Under the pieces are notes generated by a model. The model was not told where the DNA came from. It saw only the letters and a program-made list of their open reading frames with translations, and ran no database searches. A program made the translations under genes and the position numbers. From contig NC_088300.1 in assembly GCF_032854445.1 (NCBI RefSeq), forward strand, positions 10,540,001 to 10,604,000: 64,000 nt of DNA. The letters run 5' to 3'. Source of the DNA: Liolophura sinensis. Its lineage: Eukaryota; Mollusca; Polyplacophora; Chitonida; Chitonidae. Below are positions 24,401-36,400 of this stretch, piece after piece; within the stretch, counting starts at the first letter, position 1; each line of letters begins with the position of its first letter.

Positions 24401-27400
24401 AGCTAGGGTAAGCAACATCTAGATGTCGAGTAAGCTGGGTAATTTAGATGTCGAGGTATATCAGTAAAGAAGTAAGCTAGGGTAATCTAGATGTTGAGAT
24501 ATGAGAGCAAACAGTAAGCAAGGGTAGGCAACATCTAGATGTCGAGTAAGCTGGGTAATTTAGATGTCGAGGTATATCAGTAAACATGTAAGCTAGGGTA
24601 ATCTAGATGTTGAGATATGAGAGTAAACAGGTAAGCTAGGGTAAGCAACATCTAGATGTCGAGTAAGCTGGGTAATTTAGATGTCAAGGTATATCAGTAA
24701 ACATGTAAGCTAGGGTAATCTAGATGTTGAGATATGAGAGCAAACAATAAGCTATGGTAAGCAACATCTAGATGTCGAGTAAGCTGGTTAATTTAGATGT
24801 CAAGGTATATCAGTAAACATGTAAGCTAGGGTAATCTAGATGTGAGAGCAAACAGTAAGCTAGAGTAGGCTAGATGTCGACACATGGCAGCAAACAGGTA
24901 AGGTAGGTTAGGCTAGAAGTCAAGATATGGAAGCGAACAGGTTAGCTAGGGTAGGCTGGGTAATCTACAAGTTGAAATATAGAGGGAAACAGGTAAGGTA
25001 GGGTAAGGTAGGGTAAGCTAGATGTCGAGATATGGCACCAGACAGGTAAGCCAAGGTAAGCTAGTCCTTCAAAACCAGAAGTAAAAATTTGGCAATATGA
25101 AAGTTTTGGTATCTCTTTCGATTTGGCATTTGTGGGTGTAGTGCTAACACCATTCAAAAAGTTGAAGATATTGGCATATGCTACCTTTTGAATTGATATG
25201 TTCTGACTTTCATACTAAAGAGTGAAAATCCATGAACAGTTTTATTTAAAAATGAATTGATTGTAATACTTTCCTTGCTGAATGCTTTGGTATTATGGGT
25301 GTTCGTTTACCAAGATAAATCACCTAGGTAAGACATCCTGTGATTTTAGTGCAGCACAGAAACAGTATCAAAGGTGAAATACAGGAAGATTTTTAGATAA
25401 AATGTTTTTTATTTTGTTTTACTTCAGGGGGGAAAGTGGATGCTGTGGTGTTTTCTACAGGCACTGGTGGGACTTTGGCAGGTAAAAATGTTAAACCAAA
25501 GGCTAAGACTTAAGACCATCACTCTCCTGGCAGTGCGGTTTTGAGTGATACACTGTATACCACTGAGCATTGCCCCTGAATTTGTCACATGTTGACTTGG
25601 CTAATAACATGATGAGTGTTGTCGGGCACCTGCTTGCCTCTGTGTGGAGAAGGAGTCCTCTGGGGAGTGTTTCTCAAAAGTGTCTTTAACTTTATGATGG
25701 TGTACGGTATTTACGACGGACTAACTTTTTTTACTATGTCGGTTTCTCAAAGCACATCTTAAATCTCTCCAGCGAGCATAACTTGTACGACTTATCAGCA
25801 ACCTAGTTTTGGACAAGAACTGGAAATTTTCAATGAAAAAAAGGTAAAAAATGTACACGCACAAAAGAGAGGCAAAAACATAAGCTTATGCCTGGGAATA
25901 CTTGTCTAGGGAATTTTCTGTAGCGGGTTATTGAAACATGCAGAATGTTTAGACAGGTGTTTATTGCGGAGTCTGTGGGTCACATTTCCCAGCATATTTG
26001 CACATTTTTCATTGTTACAACTGACCTGCAACTCCTCAGTGTGGGCACAAAATTTATGACCTCTTGAAGGCGTAAATTTGTGTTGAGAAACAGTGATGTA
26101 AATTTTACGACTTGAGACTGGCCTAAATCTACGACCGTCCTAAGTCCTTTTTGAGAAACAGACCCCTGATCTGCTGGGATTTCTCCACTCATCAATCAAA
26201 CCGTTCGGGTCTACTGTAAATGTAATGTCTGTGAAACACCAGTATAAAACATGTCAAATAACAGAAAGATATGTCAGATGACTTCATCTTACATTATAGG
26301 AGCCATTTTCAAATTTCAAAAAGGTAACAATAACCAGTGGTTAATGATACTGTTACATTTACACAGGTGTAGGCACTTACCTGAAGGAGAAGAATCCTAA
26401 AGTACAGGTGTTCCTGGCAGATCCTGAGGTGAGGAATGGTTTATTTAAATGTTTATTGTGAGGGTGAAGTCTTATGAATGGTGTATCTGACAGTTGATTG
26501 TGAGATGAAGTCTTAGCAATGGTGTATCTGAAGGTTGACTCTGAGGTGAGGTCTTAGGAAAGATGTATCTTAAGTTTGATTGTGAAGTGAGGTCTTACGA
26601 ATGGTGTATCTGACAGTTAATTGTGAGGTGAAGTCTTAGCAATGGTGTATCTGAAGGTTGACTCTGAGGTGAGGTCTTAGGAAAGATGTATCTTAAGTTT
26701 GATTGTGAAGTGAGGTCTTATGAATGGTGTATCTGACAGTTGATTGTGAGGTGAAGTCTTAGCAATGGTTTATCTGAAGGTTGACTCTGAGGTGAGGTCT
26801 TAGGAAAGATGTATCTTAAGTTTGATTGTGAAGTGAGGTCTTAGGAATGGTGTATCTGACAGTTGATTGTGAGGTGAAGTCTTAGCAGTGGTGTATATGA
26901 AGGTTGATTCTGAGGTGAGGTCTTAGGAAAGATGTATCTTAAGTTTGATTGTGAAGTGAGATCTTAGGAATGGTGTATCTGACAGTTGATTGTGAGGTGA
27001 AGTCTTAGCAGTGGTGTATATGAAGGTTGATTCTGAGGTGAGGTCTTAGGAAAGATGTATCTTAAGTTTGATTGTGAAGTGAGGTCTTATGAATGGTGTA
27101 TCTGACAGTTGATTGTGAGGTGAAGTCTTAGCAATGGTGTATCTGAAGGTTGACTCTGAGGTGAGGTCTTAGGAAAGATGTATCTTAAGTTTGATTGTGA
27201 AGTGAGGTCTTATGAATGGTGTATCTGACAGTTGATTGTGAGGTGAAGTCTTAGCAATGGTGTATCTGAAGGTTGACTCTGAGGTGAGGTCTTAGGAAAG
27301 ATGTATCTTAAGTTTGATTGTGAAGTGAGGTCTTATGAATGGTGTATCTGACAGTTGATTGTGAGGTGAAGTCTTAGCAATGGTTTATCTGAAGGTTGAC

Positions 27401-30400
27401 TCTGAGGTGAGGTCTTAGGAAAGATGTATCTTAAGTTTGATTGTGAGGTGAGGTCTTAAGAATGGTGTATGTAAAGTTGATTGTGAAGTGAGATCTTAGG
27501 AATGCTGTATGTAAAGTTGATTGTGAAGTGAGATCTTAGGAATGGTGTATGTAAAGTTGATTGTGAAGTGAGATCTTAAGAATGGTGTATGTAAAGTTGA
27601 TTGTGAAGTGAGATCTTAAGAATGGTGTATGTAAAGTTGATTGTGAAGTGAGATCTTAGGAATGGTGTATGTAAAGTTGATTGTGAAGAGAGATCTTAGG
27701 AATGGTGTATGTAAAGTTGATTGTGAAGTGAGATCTTAGGAATGGTGTATGTAAAGTTGATTGTGAAGTGAGATCTTAAGAATGGTGTATGTAAAGTTGA
27801 TTGTGAAGTGGGATCTTAAGAATGGTGTATGTAAAGTTGATTGTGAAGTGAGATCTTAAGAATGGTGTATGTAAAGTTGATTGTGAAGTGAGATCTTAGG
27901 AATGGTGTATGTAAAGTTGATTGTGAAGTGAGATCTTAGGAATGGTGTATGTAAAGTTGATTGTGAAGTGAGATCTTAGGAATGGTGTATGTAAAGTTGA
28001 TTGTGAAGTGAGATCTTAGGAATGGTGTATGTAAAGTTTGATATCAGATTATCACTCCTATTACATATATTATAATCTCATGTTGGATTTTAATGTTTGG
28101 TGCCCTGTGCACAGGTATTGTTCTTCATACCTACAGACTAAAGGCGAATGATTAGACTTAGGACATAGTACAGTTGCTAATTCTAATTACTTTGAGGTTT
28201 GTTGGTACCTCGAGCTAGCTTATAAGTTATCCATAGTCTGTATGTTTTCTGTGTAAATTTTCAAGGAAAGATTCATTTGATTATTAAATTAAAATCACTA
28301 CATGTTTCCAATATATTTTCAACTATTCAGTTTTCTTATAGGAAAAAAAAAGACCAGGTACTATTTTTAGCTCGCCTGTATGAAGTCAGGTGAGGTATTG
28401 TGAGAAGTGGGGAAAGTGGTGGTGTCAGTGTTGGTGTCCAGTTAAGCTTTCTTTTTCTTTTTGCTCCCGTATGATGGGCTCTTATACATGGGTTGAAGCT
28501 TGTGCTTTTTCTTTTAGCCCCTGTGATTGTATAATGGGCTGTCATTCATTGACTGAAGGTTACGCCTTTTGGTTTAGCTCTATAGGCTATGGTAAACAGA
28601 CATAATCGGATAGAAGGTTAAGCTTTTTTTCTGTAACTGTTGTATATTGGGCTATCATACAGGGATTGAAAGTTAGGGTTTTTTGTTTTGTTCCCTAGTA
28701 TAAGGTAGGGTGTGTAAAGGCACATTCTCAGATGGCAGGTTAAGCTTTTTTTTTAGCTCCTATATAATGGCAATTTTTTTTCTACAAGGGGCCTGCTGAT
28801 GGAAGATTGGACTGTTTTATTGGTTTTAGTTTTAAAGGCTTTGTGAATGTTTTTTAATGATATTAATTGATAGACTTTCTATTCAAATATTTACCAGTTA
28901 AATAAACTTCAGTTTATTTTCTCTAGAAATTAAGCCTCCATTCAGGGCAACAATTTCTTGTATACAAGGTTTCTGTGACTTCATTGCTTATGAGGTTTAT
29001 GGACTTTGCCACTTTTACCATTTTTGTCACAAGACAAATTTCATGTAGGACTACAATTTTCATGCACATGTCTACCTACATGTAGGAGAACAAGAAGGGT
29101 ATTGGGTTCATCTGGCAATTTTAAAACTTTCCTGTTTTGTGGACACACATTCAGGTTGACTTCATTCTGTGAACAGGGGATTTCTAGAAGCCTTTCTTGT
29201 AGGACCACAGTTTCTTGTGCACTCACTTATCTAGATAAGCTTTTTGTCCCTCTAGCTACTTGACCAGATTTGTAGAGTAAGGATTTGCTTTGGTGCATAC
29301 CAGTTTATCTGGTATACACGGTATCTGTAGAAAGCTTCCTACATCTGTACCAGCACTAAGAGCCTATGACACTGGCTGATGCATGTGCCTTCCTGTGCTG
29401 TGACTGTGTCTAAGTAGGAAGGTCTGCCAGCAACCTGCTGGTTTCCGCCCACCATAATGCTGGCTGCCGTCATATAATTGAAATATTCTTGAGTATGGCG
29501 TAAAACACCAATCAAACAAATAAATAAATAAATAACATTGACTGTTATCAGCTGAGTATTTGCTCAGCCAATCAGAGGGCTGCAGTGGGCACCCTTAGTG
29601 CATGGATAGCCAATCATGGGAAGCGATTTGCCTATGGTCAAAGACCACTCTAATGAGTTGGTACTCAAAACACCCCACAGTGAAGTTTTTTTTTACTAGG
29701 ATAGCTCAACATTTGCTCACCCAGCTCACAATTTGCATATCAAAGATAACTGGCTCAATTTTATGCACAAACTCCAAAAAAATGCCCATGATGTCTTTAC
29801 CACCACAACACTTTACAACTTTTTACATCTTTATTTCTGATTCCATTGTCTAATTGACTTCTAATGCAGGTGAGCTAGAGGGATTCTTTGAATGCCTTGT
29901 TTGGTTTTCAGTATACTGTAAGTAATGCGCCACAATTGCGAGGGAAATAGTTAGAAATCTTTTTTACTGGGTGTGGTATCTAATTTTGTGTTTATGTTTA
30001 AATTTTCAGGGAAGTGTATTGTACAATTGGTTCACATCTGGCAAACTAGAGAGGTCGGAGGGCAGCTCAATTACAGAGGGCATAGGTCAAGGTCGGGTTA
30101 CCAAAAATTTGGAGGGATCACCAGTAGATGGCGCTCTTCTGATGAAAGACACAGCTTCAGTAGAAATGGTGAGAGTTATGTTCCAAATATATATCAAGTT
30201 TAATTTAACGGCTCATATGGAATTGATGAAGATAATTTTTAAACTTTCCTAATGTTCAAAATGCACCTAAATAAGAGTCTGCAAATACAAAAAATCAGGA
30301 TGCATGGAATACGTTTGAAAATTTCAAAATATGTCTATAGACCTGTATATTAATAAAAGTACCTTACATTTTTGTCATGTAAATAAATGGCCATAATCTA

Positions 30401-33400
30401 CAAAGACAATATAATTACTGGTACGTTATCAAAATACATGTATGCTTTCATAGTTAAATGCCTGAAATCTGGTTCAACATGTAATGTTGATGAAGTAAGA
30501 TGGTGTAAGAATACCACTTGTCTGATCTGTTGTGATAACACTTCTCTTCTTGTCAGACATTTCGCTTGTTGCATGAGGAAGGGTTTCTGGTGGGGGCCTC
30601 CTCAGGTCTAAATGTGGCAGCTGCTCGAGACGTGGCGAAGATGATGGGGCCCGGTCACACCATTGTCACATGTTTGTGTGACACAGGACAGGTGAAACTC
30701 ACACACCTTCAAATTACTCATGTGATGATCATAGCATAAGAGTCATATTGTAGGAGCTGCCATCGTATATAAAGTGAAATATTCTTGAGTGCGGCTTAAA
30801 ACACGAGTGAAATAAATAAAAAAAGTAAATACTTATTGTAGGATATCAAAGAGATCATTCCTGCTTTCAGTCACATGCTTTACCTTTGAGATTCGGCATT
30901 CCTGATTTCAGTCACATGCTTTAGCTTTGAGATTCGGCATTCCTGCTTTCAGTCACAGGCTTTACCTTTGAGATTCAGCATTCCTGCTCTCAGTCACATG
31001 CTTTAGCTTTGAGATTCAGCATTCCTGCTCTCTGTCACATGCTTTAGCTTTGAGGTTCAGCATTCCTACTGTCAGTCACATGCTTTACCTTTGAGATTCA
31101 ACATTCCTGCTATCAGTCACATGCTTTAACTTTGAGATTCAGCATTCCTGCTTTCAGTCACATGCTTTACCTTTGAGATTCAGCATTCCTGCTTTCAGTC
31201 ACATGCTTTACCTTTGAGATTCAGCATTCCTGTTTCCAATCACATTCTTTAGCTTTGAGATTCAGCATTCCTGCTCTCAGTCACATGCTTTAGCTTTGAG
31301 ATTCAGCATTCCTGCTCTCTGTCACATGCTTTAGCTTTGAGATTCAGCATTCCTGCTATCAATCACATTCTTTACCTTTGAGATTCAGCATTCCTGCTAT
31401 CGGTCACATGCTTTAGCTTTGAGATTCAGCATTCCTGCTTTCAGTCACATGCTTTAGCTTTGAGATTCAGCATTCCTGCTTTCAGTCACAGGCTTTACCT
31501 TTGAGATTCAACATTCCTACTATCGGTCACATGCTTTAGCTTTGAGATTCAGCATTCCTGCTCTCAGTCACATGCTTTACCTTTGAGATTCAACATTCCT
31601 ACTATCAGTCACATGATTAAGCTTTGAGATTCAGCATTCCTGCTTTCAGTCACATGCTTTACCTTTGAGATTCAGTATTCCTGCTCTCTGCCACATGCTT
31701 TAGCTTTGAGATTCAGCATTCCTGCTTTCAGTCACAGGCTTTACCTTTGAGGTTCAACATTCCTGCTATCAGTTACATGCTTTACCTTTGAGGTTCAACA
31801 TTCCTGCTATCAGTCACATGCTTTACCTTTGAGATTCAACATTCCTACTATCAGTCACATGCTTTAGCTTTGAGATTCAGCATTCCTGCTATCAGTCACA
31901 TGCTTTAACTTTGAGATTCAGCATTCCTGCTTTCAGTCACATGCCTTAGCTTTGAGATTCAGCATTTCTGCTTTCAGTCACATGCTTTAGCTTTGAGATT
32001 CAGCATTCCTGCTTTCAGTCACAGGCTTTACCTTTGAGATTCAACATTCCTACTATCAGTCACATGCTTTACCTTTGAGATTCAACATTCCTACTATCAG
32101 TCACATGCTTTAGCTTTGAGATTCAGCATTCCTGCTATCAGTCACATGCTTTACCTTTGAGATTCAGCATTCCTACTGTCAGTCACATGCTTTACCTTTG
32201 AGATTCAACATTCCTGCTATCAGTCACATGCTTTAGCTTTGAGATTCAACATTCCTGCTATAAGTCACATGCTTTAGCTTTGAGATTCAGCATTCCTGCT
32301 CAGTCACATTCTTTAGCTTTGAGATTCAACATTCCTGCTATAAGTCACATGCTTTAGCTTTGAGATTCAGCATTCCTGCTCAGTCACATTCTTTAGCTTT
32401 GAGATTCAGCATTCCTGCTCTATGTCACATGCTTTAGCTTTGAGATTCAGCATTTCTGCTTTCAGTCACATGCTTTAGCTTTGAGATTCAGCATTCTTGC
32501 TTTCAGTCACAGACTTTACCTTTTAGATTCAACATTCCTGCTATAAGTCACATGCTTTAGCTTTGAGATTCAGCATTCCTGCTTTCAGTCACAGACTTTA
32601 CCTTTGAGATTCAACATTCCTGCTTTCAGTCACAGACTTTACCTTTTAGATTCAGCATTCCTGCTATCAGTCACATGCTTTAGCTTTGAGATTCAGCATT
32701 CCTGCTATCAGTCACATTCTTTAGCTTTGGGATTCAGCATTCCTACTATCAGTCACATGCTTTACCTTTGAGATTCAGCATTCACAGGAAGTTTTGACGA
32801 ATAAAACATCAGATAAATTAGTACTTGTATCCTATTTTTCACCAAATATCAAGTTTGAGGTAACTGATTAGCACAGTGTCAATATGCTGTGGCTGAGATG
32901 TGTGGGTACCTGTGTGTTGTTTAATATGATGTTGCAGTGTAATTTTGTTGTTTGTAGAATAGTTCATCAGAGAGTTGCTTAAGGTCATTGATTACCGGAC
33001 ACTCTTGAAAGTAATCAACAGCAATCATATAAGTGAAAAATTTCTGAGCGCAGCATAAGATAACAATCAAATAAATAAATAAATAATTTTATTGTTAAAT
33101 ATTCAGCGTTGGACATGAAATTCATTGTGTGTGAAAAACACCTTACAGTTTGACATCTGATTAAATTTTTTATGTTTTTCACAGAAAAAAGGACACAACT
33201 GAAAACATTGACATTTGTTGAGTCCAAAATTTTAACAGAAGTTCAACAGTTAAAAAACAGTGCTGATGTTAGGTAATAAATATTGCTAACATTTATGCAG
33301 CTTTAATTCCAAATGTTACAATAAAAACTGCTTTGAATTATAATTTTAGTAAAGTGTTGAGATTATAAATTTATCAATGTTTCAGTCATTTGCTTTTTTT

Positions 33401-36400
33401 TTCAGAAATACTATGCAAAGTTATTTAGCAAGGATTTCTTAGCCAGCAAAGGTAATTTAAACACAAGTGTAAAGTTTAATTTTGTCACCATAATATGGCT
33501 CAAATACCAAAGTGACATGTTCATCTCCTGATGAGGTGTATGAATGTGGTATGTGCCACATACTCATTGCTGTTCACTGTGCTTAACTCATTGGTGTTCA
33601 CTGTGGTATGTGCCATGTACTCATAGGTGTTCACTGTGGTATGTGCCACGTACTCATAGGTGTTCACTGTGGTATGTGCCACATACTCATTGCTGTTCAC
33701 TGTGGTATGTGCCATGTACTCATTGCTGTTCACTGTGATATGTGCCATGTACTCATTGCGGTTAACTGTGGTATGTGCCATGTACTCATTGGTGTTCACT
33801 GTGGTATGTGCCACGTACTCATTGGTGTTCACTGTGGTATGTGCCACATACTCATTGCTGTTCACTGTGGTATGTGCCATGTACTCATTGTTGTTCACTG
33901 TGGTATGTGCCACATACTCATTGCTGTTCACTGTGGTATGTGCCATGTACTCATTGCTGTTCACTGTGGTATGTGCCACATACTCATTGCTGTTCACTGT
34001 GGTATGTGCCATGTACTCATTGCTGTTCACTGTGGTATGTGCCACGTACTCATTGCTGTTCACTGTGGTATGTGCCACGTACTCATTGGTGTTCACTGTG
34101 GTATGTGCCACGTACTCATTGGTGTTCACTGTGGTATGTGCCATGTACTCATTGGTGTTCACTGTGGTATGTGCCACGTACTCATAAGTGTTCACTGTGG
34201 TATGTGCCACATACTCATTGCTGTTCACTGTGGTATGTGCCATGTACTCATTGCTGTTCACTGTGGTATGTGCCACGTACTCATTGCTGTTAACTGTGGT
34301 ATGTGCCATGTACTCATTGCTGTTCACTGTGGTATGTGCCACATACTCATTGCTGTTCACTGTGGTATGTGCCACGTACTCATTGGTGTTCACTGTGGTA
34401 TGTGCCACATACTCATTGGTGTTCACTGTGGTATGTGCCACATACTCATTGCTGTTCACTGTGGTATGTGCCACATACTCATTGGTGTTCACTGTGGTAT
34501 GTGCCACATACTCATTGCTGTTCACTGTGGTATGTGCCACATACTCATTGCTGTTCACTGTGGTATGTGCCACATACTCATTGCTGTTCACTGTGGTATG
34601 TGTCATGTACTCATTGCTGTTCACTGTGGTATGTGCCACATACTCATTGCTGTTCACTGTGGTATGTGCCATGTACTCATTGCTGTTCACTGTGGTATGT
34701 GCCACGTACTCATTGCTGTTCACTGTGGTATGTGCCACGTACTCATTGCTGTTCACTGTGGTATGTGCCACGTACTCATTGCTGTTCACTGTGGTATGTG
34801 CCACACACTCATTGGTGTTCACTGTGGTATGTGCCACGTACTCATTGGTGTTCACTGTGGTATGTGCCCCGTACTCATTGCTGTTCACTGTGGTATGTGC
34901 CACGTACTCATTGCTGTTCACTGTGGTATGTGCCACGTACTCATTGCGGTTAACTGTGGTATGAGCCACGTACTCATTGCTGTTAACTGTGGTATGTGCC
35001 AAGTACTCATTGCTGTTCACTGTGGTATGTGCCACGTACTCATTGCTGTTCACTGTGGTATGTGCCACGTACTCATTGCTGTTCACTGTGGTATGTGCCA
35101 CGTACTCATTGCGGTTAACTGTGGTATGTGCCACGTACTCATTGCTGTTAACTGTGGTATGTGCCACGTACTCATTGCTGTTAACTGTGGTATGTGCCAC
35201 GTACTCATTGCTGTTCACTGTGGTATGTGCCACATACTCATTGCTATTCACTGTGGTATGTTCCATGTACTCATTGCTGTTCACTGTGGTATGTGCCACG
35301 TACTCATTGCGGTTAACTGTGGTATGTGCCACGTACTCATTGCTGTTAACTGTGGTATGTGCCACGTACTCATTGCTGTTAACTGTGGTATGTGCCACGT
35401 ACTCATTGCTGTTCACTGTGGTATGTGCCACATACTCATTGCTGTTCACTGTGGTATGTTCCATGTACTCATTGCTGTTCACTGTGGTATGTGCCACTTA
35501 CTCATTACTGTTCACTGTGGTATGTGCCACGTACTCATTGGTGTTCACTGTGGTATGTGCCATGTACTCATTGCTGTTCACTGTGGTATGTGCCACGTAC
35601 TCATTGATGTTCACTGTGGTATGTGCCACGTACTCATTGCTGTTCACTGTGGTATGTGCCACGTTCTCATTGCTGTTAACTGTGGTATGTGCCACATACT
35701 CATTGGTGTTCACTGTGGTATGTGCCACATACTCATTGCTGTTCACTGTGGTATGTGCCATGTACTCATTGCTGTTCACTGTGGTATGTGCCATGTACTC
35801 ATTACTGTTCACTGTGGTATGTGCCACGTACTCATTACTGTTAACTGTGGTATGTGCCATGTACTCATTGCTGTTCACTGTGGTATGTGCCATGTACTCA
35901 TTGCTGTTCACTGTGGTATGTGCCACATACTCATTGCTGGCAAACTTTACTGTTCACTTTTGTATGAGATACTCATTACTGGTAAATTATGCTGTTCACT
36001 ATGGTATCTGATACTCGTTACTGGCAAGCTTTGCTGTTCACTATTTTATTAGATATTCATTACCGGCAATCTTTGTTGTTCACATTGGCACCGGTATTAG
36101 ACCCTCATTTCTGGCAAGCTTGCTGTTTATCCTCCGGCAATAAATCAGATTATGTTTTGCATGTGAGAGAAACCTTTTGTGGCTGCAAGACGTTCTTTAA
36201 TGTAGGCCCGTGGTTTAATGTGAGCTTCATGATATGAAAGAAAAAAACATCCTTCAGGAAAGCAAGAAGCACCACTCAAACGAAAAGAAGAAAAATCTGT
36301 TGGTGGTGCAATTAAATATCTCAAGTATATCTTATCTTAAGTATAAGGCTCATTTAGTCCAGTACAGGTATTTTCACATTTTTCGACCAATGTTTTAGTT

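Noticed and set aside
30845-32785. A CRISPR-like array of 41-bp repeats
   Set aside because: Units are contiguous with no unique spacers, in an intron of a eukaryotic gene.
33521-35497. 658-codon minus-strand frame ([11 protein letters not shown] repeat), resembling a secreted repeat protein
   Set aside because: Same array read backwards. There is no signal peptide or flanking coding sequence, and the period of 33 bp explains the lack of stops.
33608-36052. 814-codon plus-strand frame ([11 protein letters not shown]-type repeat)
   Set aside because: It lies wholly in the 33-bp array, other frames on both strands are just as open, and it sits in an intron of a well-supported gene.
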